DNA of 64,000 bases from Caenorhabditis remanei. Taxonomy: Eukaryota; Nematoda; Chromadorea; Rhabditida; Rhabditidae. Positions 20,901-33,466 of this stretch are shown here, one piece after another. The notes under the pieces were generated by a model. It ran no database searches, was not told where the DNA came from, and saw only the letters and a program-made list of their open reading frames with translations. The DNA lies in contig NC_071328.1 of NCBI RefSeq assembly GCF_010183535.1, positions 6,882,001-6,946,000 on the forward strand, in the 5' to 3' direction. Made by a program: the position numbers and the translations under genes. Within the stretch, counting starts at the first letter, position 1. Every line of letters begins with the position of its first letter.

Positions 20901-23900
20901 ATGGATACAAATTTTAAGGTAAAAATTAATTAATTAATTAATACTTACATTGATTCAATTTTCAGCTATCGAATTACATTGGAACTGTGTATCGAGATGG
21001 CCAGGTTGCATTCAGTAAAGATGGTTATTCAGTAATATCTCCTATCGGCAACAAGTTATCCATATTTGATCTCAAAAAGTAATATTTTTTCAATGTATCT
21101 GAATAGTTTATTTATTTCAGCAATGTTTCAAAAACTTTGGATGTCGATTGCAAGTTCAATATCAAAAAACTATCTATCAGTCCATCTGGCTTCCATCTTC
21201 TTGCTGCAGATGAACGTAAGAAAAATTAGTACAAAGAACAAGTATTGGAAAAAAAAAGTAAATTCAGGCGGTGACGTACACTTCATTCATTTATTATCCG
21301 AAGTCAAAGTTTACACATTCCGCAGTAACAGAACCATCGGAGCCGTTCAATGGTCACCTGATGCAACGTAAGGCAGAAATTGTAGCTTCGAAAATAATTG
21401 TTATCTTCTAGAAAAATTGCCACATGCCGAGAGAACGATCTACAGATTCATGACACTGGGAGTTGGTTCAAAAATAAAACATTCAACCCATTCTCACTTG
21501 CCAGAACATACAAATTGAGCAGTGAACAACTGAGATCAGTAAGTTGGTCCGATGATTCTAAGTGAGTACATTTAAATCAATTGCTGTCAATAATGATCTG
21601 ATTACAGTCTTCTCGTTACCGGCGGAGATGATCGGGTAGTTCGAGTTGTGGGAGCAAAGGATTTCAAAAACTTGTTCATTCATCCATTGGCTTCTCACAA
21701 AGGAAATATTGTCAACTGCCAGTTCTTGAAAGGTTCTTACGACGTAAGACATTCGACATTAGATGATAGCTTAGGACAAAATTCTTTTTCCAGATGATCT
21801 CAGTCTGTAAACGTGGTCTCGCTAACGTTTGGACCTGCAACATTCGTCCCGGAGAGTTAGAAGAAGGTATCTGGAAGAAGGACGATGAAGATGCAGAAGA
21901 TGTTGAAATGGATGAAGACAACAAAGTCGAAAAAATTTTCTTCGAAAAGACAAAGAAATATTGGCTGTCAGAATCATCTGGATCTGGAAAATCTGTTGAC
22001 GTCACAGCTTCAAATTTCCACAAGGAAACTAATATTCTGGCAACGGCGTTCAACAACGGAGTCATCGTTTTACACGAAATTCCTACGTTCGCCCTTATTC
22101 ACAATATCCGAGTTTCTGAGATGAGAATTCAGACAGTTGCTTGGAATCTTTCTGGTAAGTTCAAAATAGTTTGTTTTGATTTTCAAGACAACGGTATTCA
22201 GGTGACTGGCTTGCAATCGGCTGCGGAAAAGGTTCAACAGCTCAACTTGTTATCTGGGAATGGCAATCAGAATCATATGTCATGAAGCAACAAGCGCATT
22301 CTCTAAGAATCACTACTGCCGAATATTCACCAGATGGTGCTCTCATTGCGACGGGAGCTGAAGATGGAAAAGTAAAAATTTGGAACTCGCGATCTTCATT
22401 CTGTACAGTCACTTTTGATGAGCACACTTCTGGTATCACTGCCGTGAAATGGATACAATCTGGTAGAGCTATTCTCAGTGCCTCGCTTGATGGAACAGTT
22501 CGAGCACATGATCTCAAACGTTATCGTAATTTCCGTACTCTTGTATGTCCTGAACCAACTCAATTGGCTACTTTGGCTGTTGACAAAGCAGGAGATTTAG
22601 TTATTGCTGGCGCGAAAGAAGTTTTCAATATCTACATTTGGTCGTTTGAAACCGGCCATCTATTGGATATTCTCTCAGGACATGAGTCAGCGATCTCATC
22701 AATTGATATTCATGGAAATCATATCGTCAGTGGATCATGGGATAGAACTATCAAAGTGTGGACAGTTGTTGATTCACAAGCAGAAACAGTTGAAGTATCT
22801 CACGAGGCTCTTGATGTCAAATTTTCACCTGCTGGAGATACTATCGCTGTTCTCACTTCAGATGGAGTAATCACATTTTTCGAAGCGAAAGAGATGCTGA
22901 ATTTGGGCACGATTGATACAAAGCTGGACACAGATCCAGCACGTGCTTCACGTGACACAATCACTCGTCAGTCAGCAGCTAAAACTAAAACTTTCACAAA
23001 AATTCGGTTCTCACCTGACGGAAATTTGCTTTTGGTTGGAGGAGAGTCAAACAACTTCTGTATCTATTCAGGTAATATTTAAATTCGGCTATTGTTTTCA
23101 ATCAAATGTTTTTTTTAGTTCCCGATCGTTTGATTCTGAAAAAATGGAAAATTACCGAGAATCGTAGTCTTGACGGCGTCGTTCTTGACTTCAATCGTCG
23201 AAATTTTACCGAATTCGGAAACATGCAACTTGTTGACACTTCCGATGAAGAGGACGATGAACCTGACAACAAAATGACCATCAAACTGCCAGGAACCAAA
23301 AATTTCGATTTGGGAGAAAGAAGATCTCGTCCTGAAGTGAATATTTACGAAGTGACATACTGTCCGACTGGAAGAAGATTCGCTGTCTGCTCAACAGAAG
23401 GTGTTGCCGTTTTCTCACTGGACACTGTGTCTATGTTCGATCCATTCCAATTAGACAGTCAAACTAACTCCAATCTCATCAGAAAGTAAGAATGCATATC
23501 ATGGTTCTATAATTTATTCATCTTTTTTCAGAGCACTTTGGAGTAATGACTATTCGACTGCTTTGATGGGTTCTCTACGACTCAATAATTCACAATATAT
23601 CACTGATTGCTTAGAATCGACCAGTATTACACAGAGTATGTTACATGTACAGAAGTTTCTCAGATTAACCTAAAAATTTAAGTTCCACTCGTGGCCAGTT
23701 CTCTTCCGCTGCTTTATGCCGAACGTCTGTTGAAATGGATGGTGGAAGGAAATGTTATGTCATCGACACGTCACGTTCATTTCTATATGGTAGTTAAGAG
23801 ATATTTGTGTTGTTATAAAGTAATGCATTTCTAGATTTGGCTTCGAGCGATTCTTCAAGAACATGGAATGAAACTGAAAGGACGCGCCGACGTGGCAACA

Positions 23901-24193
23901 CTAACTGGAATCCAACAAATTGTTGCTCATCATCAACAACATATTACCAAACTGTGAGGTTTCCGTTAGTGTACCTTTATTTCAAAAATTTTTTTAGTGC
24001 CAACCAAAACAAGTTTTCCTTGAATTGGCTTGTCAAAATACGTCAATCGAAACAATCCGTGAAGAAGGAAGATGAAGACGAGGGAGTGACATCTGATGAT
24101 GCGTCGGATGAAGAAGAAACCGAGGCAAGCGATGAGGAGGAGGTCGAAAGTGATTCGGATGTGCAAATTATGGAAGGAAGTGATGAAGAGTAG
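20901..24193 (+). CDS. pwp2: PWP2 (UTP1) WD40 protein of the small-subunit processome
   Basis: Thirteen exons (20901-20918, 20966-21078, 21121-21215, 21268-21367, 21412-21561, 21608-21743, 21794-22154, 22202-23071, 23119-23485, 23532-23635, 23683-23789, 23835-23953, 23998-24193) encode 911 residues, matching PWP2 length. The N terminus LSNYIGTVYRDGQVAFSKDG and the two tandem WD40 propellers (to about 700) are typical, with clear blades such as AHSLRITTAEYSPDGALIAT and LSGHESAISSIDIHGNHIVS. The Utp12 domain (about 740-860, including LPLLYAERLLKWMVEG) precedes an acidic DDE/S-rich tail. In the UTP-B complex it acts in U3 snoRNP-dependent 18S processing in the nucleolus (family knowledge). Exon 1 codes only six residues, and exon 11 uses a TTTAAG acceptor. 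The next gene starts 226 bp downstream. Confidence 0.95.
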
Positions 24194-24419
24194 GAATTTT
24201 GATTAATCTAATTATTGTTTTACATTTGTTGTTAATTTTGAGTTGTTCTTTTTTTTTACTGTTATGACATATTGTCTTCTTGTTATTGATAAAACATAAA
24301 CATCATTAAAATTGTTATACTCCTTATGTTCAATTTTTTTCAATCTCGAGTTCAAACAGCTCTTTGTCTATCTTTCAGCAAGCGGAGGCTGCAGAAAAAT
24401 TGAATCAATTTCAGCTGGA
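24194..24419 (+). promoter_or_regulatory. PWP2 / DEAD-box helicase operon junction
   Basis: This 226-bp U-rich gap ends with the acceptor ATCTTTCAG (ending 24379), about 40 nt before the helicase ATG. No perfect AATAAA is present; GATAAA and CATAAA variants occur around 24290-24300. The spacing supports SL2-type processing of a two-gene operon. Confidence 0.55.
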
Positions 24420-27039
24420 ATGACGAGTATCTCGATACCAGGTAATTGGCAGGCTGCTGATGTGGAAGCAATGGAAGGAGATTTCGACGATAACATGCTT
24501 CAGTTTTTGGGTTCTTTCGAAGAAGTTCTTCCAGATGGAATAGAGACAGCTGAAACGACCAAAAAGGGGAAAAAGGAAAAGGTGAATGAAAAAATTGTAT
24601 TCTTCTCAAGTAATGCGAAGCGGAGTTAATCTTGAGCGTGAAAATTCAAACATGTTCAAGTTTTCATAGTTTGTGTTTCCAGAAAAAGCAAAAGAAGCTA
24701 TTCGAAGAGAAGGCGACAGAACAGTTATCAGATCCTGCTGAAATCAAAAGCGTTGAAGAGCGTCGTTTGGCTAAAAAACAGAAACGTAAAGAGCAAATGG
24801 CAGCGAATCGTAAACAGAAGAAAGAACGGTTGGCGAAGAGAAAACAAAAAGAAGCAGAAGCGAAACTAGCTGAACCAATTGAAGAAAAGGTCAAAAAATC
24901 AGGAGAAACCAAGAAAAGAAAGGGAGAGAAGTCTGAAGAAAGCGGAAAATCAAAGAAATCTAAAAAAGAAACGGACATCTCAGCTTGGAAACAGTTCTTC
25001 TTTCTGCCCAATGAAATTCTTCAAGCTGTCGAGCAAATGGGGTTTGTTTCTTGTGCAGAATTGACCAAATTATCTAAATTCCTTTTCAGCTTCTCAGAAC
25101 CAACTCCTATTCAGTCAGCTGTTCTCCCTGTCGCTGTGCGTGATCATCAAGATGTGTTGGGAGCAGCTGAAACTGGAAGTGGAAAGACATTAGCATTTGG
25201 AATTCCAATTGTCGCTCGTCTTCTCGAAAGTAGTGCTGAAAACGATGAAGAAGAAGAATTCAAAGGTTATTTTCATATCTTAATTCCGAAATTCTGATGT
25301 ACATTATTCTAGGTCCTCGTGCACTGGTTATTGCTCCAACTCGCGAGTTGGTAATTCAAATTATGCGTCACATCACCGCTTTGATTGCTCCAACATCTTT
25401 AAAAGCGACGTCTATTGTTGGAGGATTGGCTCAAGTGAAACAAGACCGTGTGATTTCCCAACAACGACCAGACATTGTAGTCGCAACACCTGGAAGACTT
25501 TGGGCGATGATGCAAGAAGCAGAGGAGGGTGACTATTTGGCTGAATGGAAGAACTTGAAATGTTTAGTCGTTGATGAGACTGATCGAATGGTTGAGGAAG
25601 GTTATTTTGCCGAGTTGACTCATATTCTAAACAGAGTCCATGAGGAATCCGATAAGGAGAAACTCCAAACGCTCGTATTCTCGGCAACTCTCACTTTCGC
25701 AAAGGCACAAGACGTTGCCGAAGAAGAGAAGAAAAAAGCTAAGGAACTCAGTTCTCAGCAGAAGATTCGTTAGTTTTCAAGTGTCTCATTCTTTTTTTTT
25801 TAACATTTGTATTTTAGAACGTCTCATCAAATTGACTGGCTTGCGAGAAAACAAGCACAAAGTAATTGATTTAACCCGTCAAATGGGTACAGCTGGATGT
25901 CTTGTTGAAGCTCGTATCAACTGTGGGAATCTTCTTGAAAAGGACACTGCTCTTGTCTATTTGCTGACAAGGTATCAAGGCAGAACGATCGTCTTCGTAA
26001 ATTCTGTTGATGCTGCTCGTCGACTCTACAGTATTCTCAAGGCTATCAATATTGATCCAATGATTCTTCACGCTAAAATGATACAAAAGCAACGTCTTAG
26101 AAACTTGGAAAAGTTCTCTGAGTCAAGCAATGCAGTACTGATTGCAACCGATGTAGCTGCTCGTGGATTGGATATTCAAGGAATTGATCATGTCATTCAC
26201 TATCAAGTACCGAAAAAAGTTGAAATTTATATTCATCGAAGTGGTCGAACTGCGCGTGCATCTCATCGTGGATTGACCGTTGTATTGGTTGACCCACCAA
26301 GTAGACAGTTTTACATGAAATTATGCAAGGGGTTGAATAGAAGTATGTTTTAAAGCTGATCATTATTGTCATACATGATTTGATTTTAGTGCAAGATCTT
26401 GACATTTTCCCGATTGACTTTGAGCCACTGATGATCGCAATCAAGAAACGTGTTCGTCTCGCATCTGAAATTGATTCGCTTGGATTCCGTTGCAAGAAGG
26501 TATGTATTGACTGTGATAACTCTATATAAATTTATTTATTTTTAGATCAAAATGTCGGAATCATGGTTTGAGAAGGCAGCTCGCGAAGCAGATCTCGACT
26601 ATGACGAAACACGAAATCGGGAAATGGGCGGATTGAATCTCGAAGTGGACTCAATGATCAAGAAAAGCCGGCAACTTCAAGCAGAACTTCGTTCTGAACT
26701 CTCTGTTGCACTTCCACGCTCGGATGGATCGGATTCAATGCGTACCAAATACATCACTCCAGAAATCGTTTCACGCCTTCGTTCTGTTGGTGACAATGCG
26801 ATCGATGTTCTGAATCAGAAAATTGAAGAGACAAAAGAATGGAAACGAAAGAGTCGAAAAGCCGCACAAGCTGATGAAATGAATACTGTAAGTTAATCGG
26901 AAAAAGTTCAAACAATCATGTTCCTTTTCAGGTCAAAAAATCGTTGAAAAATTCCCAAAAGAACAAAGATAGGTTGGCCGAGAAGAAGAGAAAGGAGAGG
27001 ATGGTGAAGAAAAGTGACACGGCGGCCGAAAATAATTGA
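24420..27039 (+). CDS. ddx24: DDX24/Mak5-type DEAD-box RNA helicase
   Basis: Eight exons (24420-24581, 24683-25041, 25090-25265, 25313-25768, 25818-26342, 26390-26499, 26546-26887, 26932-27039) give 745 residues. A Lys/Glu-rich N-terminal extension (about 50-155) precedes the helicase core: Q motif FSEPTPIQ, motif I AETGSGKT, Ia PTRELVIQ, GG, TPGR, motif II VVDETDRM, III SATLT, IV IVFVNS, V ATDVAARGLDI, VI HRSGRTARA. The long insert between motifs III and IV (VAEEEKKKAKEL) and the C-terminal Lys-rich tail match DDX24/Mak5, which acts in 60S subunit biogenesis. Motif II reads DETD rather than DEAD. The start was set at the first ATG after the acceptor near 24379; a longer frame upstream crosses it. 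AAATAAAAG at about 27099 is the poly(A) signal. Confidence 0.94.
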
Positions 27040-27219
27040 ATTAATTTCTTAATCATTGTTGCTAAATATTGTTGTTGTTTCCTTGTTTTGTTGTTTCTAA
27101 ATAAAAGCTATTATCAAATAATTTGAACAAAACTACTTTTAAAATTTATTGATACAAAAAAGGAAAAAAAACAGAGAGCTAGAACAAAGGGGGAAATAAG
27201 AATTCAGAGGAGGAGTGAT

Positions 27220-29080
27220 CTACTTCTCCGATTTGGTTTTTGATGTTGCCGTGTAGATTTTTGCAGAATCATCAGGCATCTTCTTCTTCTTTTGTCGATA
27301 CCTGGAAGTTTTCAATTGTAATGTATTTCTAATTATAAGTCAGAACTCACAAAGCACATGAAGAATCAGTGACTTCCAGCTCTGGATTAGTCAGCTTTGA
27401 CGATGCTTTACTCGTAGAGACACTAGAAGATGGGGCGTTTGGATCGATGAAATACGGGAAAATTGAGGCACGAGCAGCTGGAGCAGAAGACTTCAAAGGA
27501 GGTTTGTAGTTGTCTGGAAAAAGAATTGACGTGATTTATAATGAAATTGGGGGAAGAAATTACTTGAAGAAAACGTGTTAGTACTCTCTCCCGGTCTACC
27601 GAAGTATTGACTAGTCAAGTGACTCTTCTCGTCGTTTCCCTTGTCATCCAATTTCTTTTTCGGGCTCGAATCTTTTCCAGAATCCGAAGGAATTCCTCCT
27701 TTGGGGTCAGGCGAAGCAGAGCCATCAGACCCATTTTGATTTTTGGAATCAAAGGAAGAAGGTTGATTTAGAGGAACAGGAGTGGTAGAATCCAGTGGAG
27801 GAGATGACCGTTTTGGGGAACTTGACTTGCCAGACGCATTCGACTGAACGACATCTTTGCTGATGTTTTCAGAACCATCTGCTTTTTGAATTTCCTGTTC
27901 AGAATCCTTGAAACCTGTTGCAGGAGAAACAGAAGAATCAGAAGTTGTAGGAGAATTTGGTGTCGGAACAGAAGGCGTGGCATCAGGAGCAGAGAATTCA
28001 GGAGGTGCCAAGTCGTTTTTCGGTGGAGACGGTGGATTTTCCGTTGAAACTCTTGTTCCATCAGAAAATACTTCTGGATGTTGCCGATGATTGCGTTGGT
28101 TTTGAGTCAATTTTCGTTGATATTGGCGTTTGTTGTTCTGATTTTTGTCTCCCACTCTCTCTACATTTACAACTTTTTTCTCTCCATCACTTTCATCAAA
28201 TCCTGACAACCAATCCTCCGATTCTTTATCCGTTCCAGACCCATTTGTAGATGAACGATCTGAAGTTTGAGTGGAAACATCTTCAACTTCAAGTCGTTGT
28301 GGATTCAGAATCATTGGGTCGATAAATCCGGATGAACGGGCTTTTCTTCCTGAAAGGAGAACATTTACAACTTCATCACTCGATCCGTTACACTTACCTT
28401 TCTTCTTCTTTCTCATCATTTCGACCGGCACCAAGACATATTGTGTTTGGAACTCTACTTGATCTTGCTGCAGATTCAGAATGTTCTGTGGAGGCATTTG
28501 AACCATTTGCTGTTGTTGAATCGGAGGTTGTAAAGGCGGAGAGCATCTCACTTCATCATTCTGATCTTCGTTCACTTGACGAACTATTATTTCACGTGAA
28601 TTGTTTTGATCTACGTGAGTACACGGTTTAGTTATGATGTGGATTTGACGTGACTTCGAAGAGCTCTTCTTCTTTTTATACGGATCTGAAAAAAACGAAA
28701 TCAGAGATATGGAAAAGGAGGGCAATAGATGAAACTTACACTCCAATTCCTGTCGTTTGAGATTCAACTCCATCTCCTTTCGTTTCAAATCTTCATCTTT
28801 GTATGCATCGATCATTTCATCTGTCTTCTGACGCAGTCTTCGTTTGTAAACCCATCGGACAAACAGACACGCATACAGACAGACGGCAAATAGGAACAGA
28901 GAGAAGACGAAGAAAACGATATTCAACCAAATGTATTGAAGGCTTGAGAAATATTCTGAAATTGTCTATTTAAGCCAATGCTTGTCTCATTTGAGATCCG
29001 TATATCTGCATTTTGCTCTTATTGTTCTAGTTGTATCTCTGAAATTCTGTTTCTTCCCCAAATAACTAACCAGCTGCCAT
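27220..29080 (-). CDS. Single-pass membrane protein with long disordered tail, unknown
   Basis: Six minus-strand exons (29080-29071, 28955-28740, 28685-28398, 28349-27564, 27513-27351, 27301-27220) encode 514 residues. The tiny first exon supplies only M-A-A and a split codon; this start was chosen because the longer frame has no in-frame ATG and is preceded by an ATTTCAG acceptor. A hydrophobic helix (about 12-36, IVFFVFSLFLFAVCLYACLF) is followed by basic YKRRLRQK, so the C-terminal side should be cytosolic. The remaining residues are charged and low-complexity: a short coiled coil (about 45-72), a Lys/Ser patch, a Gln/Pro stretch, then a long Ser/Pro/Asp-rich region. No enzymatic domain is visible and I do not recognise the family. 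It is divergent from the sulfotransferase gene. Confidence 0.72.
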
Positions 29081-29740
29081 TTATGAAGATTCGGAGTTCT
29101 TCTTCTCTTTTTCCTATCAAATCGAAATAACTGATTCCACACTCCTACCCGTGGAACATCTATTTTTTCTAAACCAAAAAATACGGAGTTTTATAAGTTC
29201 ACGAGAGAAATTAATTTTCTGTGAAATTTATAAATGTTTTTTTGTAGATTTTCAGGTTCATAAAGTGTCAAGGGACACGTTCTTTTTCCAGTTTCACGTA
29301 TATTGTGAGACTGTCGGAATCAGAAAGAAATCTGAAAGTATGGAAGAAATTCGAAAAAAAAACTAATTCATCATTAAAAAAAATACTTTAAATTAATTGA
29401 CATGAATAAAATAATTTTGGTCCAATTAGAAACGTTTTCACTGGAAAAGAAACATTTTTAATACGCGTTAAAAATGTTTCTAACTACTTATAAAAAATCA
29501 AGCCGTATTTGACATAAATTATTAAAGGAATTGGAAAAAAAGTACGTTATGCAATTTGGATAACAACGTTAAACTTCATGTAAAACTTTGTTTTGTACCA
29601 ATGGAATTGAAACAAGTGCAAAATGTTTTTCAAACAGAATTATCTCTGGCAACCAAAATCCGTTTCCTCTTGTTAATCCATTTCTCACTGTCTCTACATA
29701 GTCTCTTTTTGTTTCTACTTTTTTGATTTTTCACATTTCC
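29081..29740. promoter_or_regulatory. Divergent promoter region, membrane-protein gene / sulfotransferase
   Basis: This 660-bp interval is strongly AT-rich. It holds a perfect 14-bp inverted repeat (listed separately) and a T-rich leader before the sulfotransferase ATG. The 29151-29366 ORF is AT-driven and rejected. Confidence 0.4.
29448..29481. repeat. Perfect 14-bp inverted repeat with 6-nt loop
   Basis: AGAAACATTTTTAA (29448-29461) and its exact complement TTAAAAATGTTTCT (29468-29481) flank TACGCG. It could be a hairpin, a dyad protein site, or a solo relic of a very small inverted-repeat element. No target duplication was found. Confidence 0.7.
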
Positions 29741-30964
29741 ATGAATCGATACATAAAACTTTTATTCGTTTTCATATTCTCTGGTTGTATTATAGCTTAC
29801 ACTAATCTATTCAATCGATCATTCCTTCAAGACTACTGTAGTTTTCATGATAATGACAATGAGAGTTTGAATGAAAATGACACGTTGAAAACGTTGATTC
29901 CTCTGACAAATGATTTGGATTCTTTGGAATTGTGTCGTGGAGATGGAGTGAAAAAGTGTATTCCACCGTTGATGAAGTACAAACAACTGTATAGGGTGAG
30001 ATAGAAAATTCATTCGTAATGTGAAAAAAATAACGTTTTTCCAGACATCCAAGGAAAACAACTTGATAGCTTGTGTCATCGAAAAAACTTTTTCTACATT
30101 TCTAACTGCAATTATGTGTTTTTTACACGATCAGACTGCATTCAGAGATAGTAATAGAACCCTCGAATCGGATATTTATGGAGAGAGGTTCGGTTTTATT
30201 TCTGAAATAAATTACAATATTGAAAAGACATGAGAATCATTTCAGACTTTGCAAAGACCAAAATGAGTTCACAGAACTGAAGAAGATCGGAAATTGGCAG
30301 AAGATGTCCTTGTTCGCAGTGGTTAGAAATCCAATTGATCGATTTGTTTCTGGATTTACTGATAAATGTTTGAGGGAGAAAGTGTGGAAGAAATATAAAC
30401 AAAGATGTGCACAGTGTAAGACGGTATGAATAGAGATTGTGACAATATTTCTGAAGATTTAATTTCTTTGGCAGAATCTCACTTGTTTCGTCGATAAAAT
30501 GTATGACAGAATGTTCAAATTTGCCAAATCTCCATACAAAGGAATCGACTTCGATGATAGTCACTTTTTCCCACAATCTTGGTAAGGAGTTTTTGTTTTT
30601 TCAAGCATTCAGATGATTTCAGGAGATGTGAGTTTTCATCTCATCTGGTGAAATACCAGATTCTACAATTAGATGGTGCCAATTTTCCGGATCAATTACT
30701 GGGTTTACTGGAGGAACAAGGGCTCGATGAAGAAGGAATCAAGTTTATTAGTGAGTTGAAAACGATTCCAGATTGAGTACATATTTATTTTCAGACGGAA
30801 GTCTTCATCACCGTACTCCACACAGTACAATGGACTCGGTGGAACGTGCAACTGTAGAGGAAACTGTATTGAATAGTCCGTATTTATTACGGAAAATAAC
30901 GCAGATGTATTATTTTGATTTCCTTCTTTTTGGTTATCGACTACCTGAAATTCCACGTGTCTAA
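29741..30964 (+). CDS. Golgi carbohydrate sulfotransferase (Sulfotransfer_2-like)
   Basis: Six exons (29741-29995, 30045-30187, 30246-30423, 30475-30581, 30623-30750, 30795-30964) give 326 residues. A short cytosolic N terminus and signal-anchor (about 6-22, LLFVFIFSGCIIAYTNL) make it a type II Golgi protein. The PAPS-binding elements are visible: a 5'-phosphosulfate loop equivalent in NLIACVIEKTFSTF (about 91-104) and a 3'-phosphate motif AVVRNPIDRFVSGF (about 157-170). Conserved cysteines of the nematode family follow (RCAQCKTNLTCF), and a late His-rich HHRTPHST motif. It should transfer sulfate from PAPS to a glycan, probably chondroitin-like or an N/O-glycan (family knowledge); the acceptor cannot be told. 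The family is expanded in nematodes. The 5' start is the first true ATG; the frame extends six codons upstream without one. Confidence 0.87.
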
Positions 30965-31245
30965 TGCTTTAGGGTTCTCTAACTTTCTCGAATTTTCTCA
31001 TAAAAAAGAGTTTTTAAAAGTCAAAAACTTTGTTATATTCCAATCAATAAATAAATCAGAATGTCAAATGATATGGCAAGGGAATGAAAAAGAAGAAGAC
31101 GACGACGAAAATGGGTATTTACAAAAAGAAAGAGAAAGTTCACACCTTCTTAAAGGGGCGGAGCTTGGAGCTCATTTTGTCAGAAGAGGTAACCTAGAAA
31201 ATGAGATGAAATGGATTGTGAAGAATTGAGAATATAGAGAAGAAA
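30965..31245. other. Convergent 3' region, sulfotransferase / SEA-domain gene
   Basis: This 281-bp tail-to-tail interval is A/G-rich and contains a GGGCGGAG word at 31156-31163, identical to GC-box-like words found in other intergenic regions here. AATCAATAAATAAAT at about 31044-31058 could be the sulfotransferase poly(A) signal. Confidence 0.45.
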
Positions 31246-33466
31246 TTAGTACATAGGAGAACTTGTTTCATCGATTTGAGTTTTAGTGATGGGTCCCGGT
31301 CTTTGAGCTGTTCGAGGCGTCGTACCGTAGGACATTCTGAAATTCAAAAGTATGTTTGAAAATAAAGAAATTTCTCAAACTCACAAATGCACGTTATGCG
31401 GAGTGTCGTTTGAATCTGGAGTGTTACTCCTGATTGTGTCATCCATACTGAGTTTCATTGTTGATTGACGTCGTCGTTTTGTGGTTATCTGAAAGTTTGA
31501 AACTTGAGATTTTTCAGAACAATTTTAAAAACAAACCATAATGATGAAAAGAGCCAGACCAAATATCACAATAAGTGCAAAAGTGATGATTACGATCATG
31601 AGAGAAGATAGAGAATATGATGATGTTTGAGTGGAAATCGAGTCGATATATGCTTGAGATGTCATTCCTGAAAACACAGAACTCTCTTGAAACTAACTAT
31701 TTCAGATACAGTACTCACCATCTACAGTAACACTCAAACTGTCAATTTTATAGTCTGCAAGCATCGAGTTGTTTCGTGAGAATGCTGCTTCCAATCTAAA
31801 ATTCTTATATTCTTATTCTGCCCGATTTTATGTCGTGGACTCACAAATTGACGGCCATTTGTGCATCTCCCAGAGACTTTTTCGTGAGAAGTTCAGCTCC
31901 AACAACGACTGATCCCTTGGTTAATGTCTTGATTTCAACATTCACAAAATTATCCTCTCCAGAAATTGAATTGATGAATTCTCCGATCTGAAAAAGATAA
32001 GGAAATGAATTTAATTAATCATTTGACTAACCGACGGTATCAAATCTTTTGCCAATTTTTTCGATGGTCCACTTTGAATATCATTGAATTCTTCAGTGAA
32101 ATCCAAAGAGAGAATGCGGAAAACAATTGGAGTTCTGATGGATTTGGCAGGGAGGAACACTTTAGATGAGTTCTGCAATGCTGGAATAGTGGAGAGCTCT
32201 TCTGCAGTTGTTGTGTCTTCTGAAGACGTCGTGGATTCTTCAGATGATGTTGTGGAATCAGTTGCCTCTGTGGATGGAGTTGAAGTTTCTGTTTCAGTTG
32301 TAGTCTGAGTTTCAGTGGAGGTTTGAGTAGATTCAGTTCTGAAATTGAAATGAAAATTCATTGTTGCCTTTCTAGAAAAGTACTTACAGCATAGTAGTTT
32401 CTGGTTCTTTTTCTGTCGTCGTTATAGTACTTGATGAAGATTCAGAAGTCATTGTTTTCGGAATATTTGACAAGATCTTCGAGTCCTCTTCTTTCATTTT
32501 CAGAATTGGGAAAGCGGGAGTTTGATCAGTAGTCAAAGAAGAGTCGATAACACTTCCATCTTGCTCAAAGAGTCCTTCCAAAGCGCTCTGATCAAATGGT
32601 GTCTCTCCTTCATCTTCTGATTCTGATGGATCGCTCACAGCAACTGAAGCTGGAGTGGTGGTAGCTGCAAAGATAAAAATTTTATTGTTAAGTTTTCGAG
32701 CTACATACAATCCGCAACCTACCCAATCTCGTAGCAGTTGCCATTTCCTTCTCCTTCAAAACTCTTCTGTCAGCCACCTCATCAACTTCAATTGGAAGAG
32801 AACTAAATGTGATAACATCAATTTGTTGGGTAGTTGTTTCAGTTGGAATCTCAGAAGTTTCTAAAGTTTCTTCAGTTTCTGAATTTTCAGTCGTCATCTT
32901 TGCAGTCGTCTTTAATTCATCTGAGTCATCCAAGTCTTCCATGCTATCCTCTTCAATTGTAGCTTTCGAGAAATTGAAAACTCCTCCATCTAACGGAGTA
33001 ATCGGTGAGAAAACAGATGTCTTCTGAATCGGATTCACTTCAAGAGAAGTATCGTTTCCAGATATTTCGATCATTTCAGTGCTGGTTTCGAACGAGTCCG
33101 AACTGTAAAATGTAGTTTGGTTAGAATTTTTTCAAATAGGAAGTCTACTCTGAACCCCACAGTACCCCCTCTGAATCCCACTAACCCTTCATTCAACAAT
33201 TCCTCTTGTGGAACAGCCAAAGGCATATCATCTGTTTCACTTCCGGCTGTCGTTGTCGTCACATCTTTGGCAAGTGGCTTGTCGAACACGTCTTCAGAGT
33301 TTTCGTCTTGCGCGAGACATCCTAAAACACTCAAAAATCAAAAAGAAATTTTGAACTCTTATCAGTTCTCATTGGTTTGATAAGCAGTTTGCCGAATGGT
33401 TGGAAGATAAAACTCACGTGTCGTTGCTAGGGCAATTAGAAGAATTGATAGAGATCGTAGGCGCAT
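31246..33466 (-). CDS. Mucin-like transmembrane protein with SEA domain
   Basis: Ten minus-strand exons (33466-33418, 33321-33186, 33102-32723, 32664-32388, 32338-32032, 31987-31845, 31795-31719, 31667-31537, 31488-31385, 31336-31246) give 564 residues. A signal peptide, MRLRSLSILLIALATT, is followed by a long Ser/Thr/Glu-rich ectodomain (to about 350) suited to O-glycosylation. A SEA domain (about 352-455) starts with IVFRILSLDFTEEFND and contains GSVVV at about 408-412, the classical autoproteolysis site G/SVVV. A TM helix (about 476-499, MIVIITFALIVIFGLALFII) and a 65-residue basic then Ser/Thr-rich cytosolic tail complete it. Such proteins coat epithelial or neuronal surfaces and can shed their ectodomain. 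I cannot name the worm orthologue. The 33071-33334 frame runs through intron 2 and is not coding beyond 33186. Confidence 0.85.
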
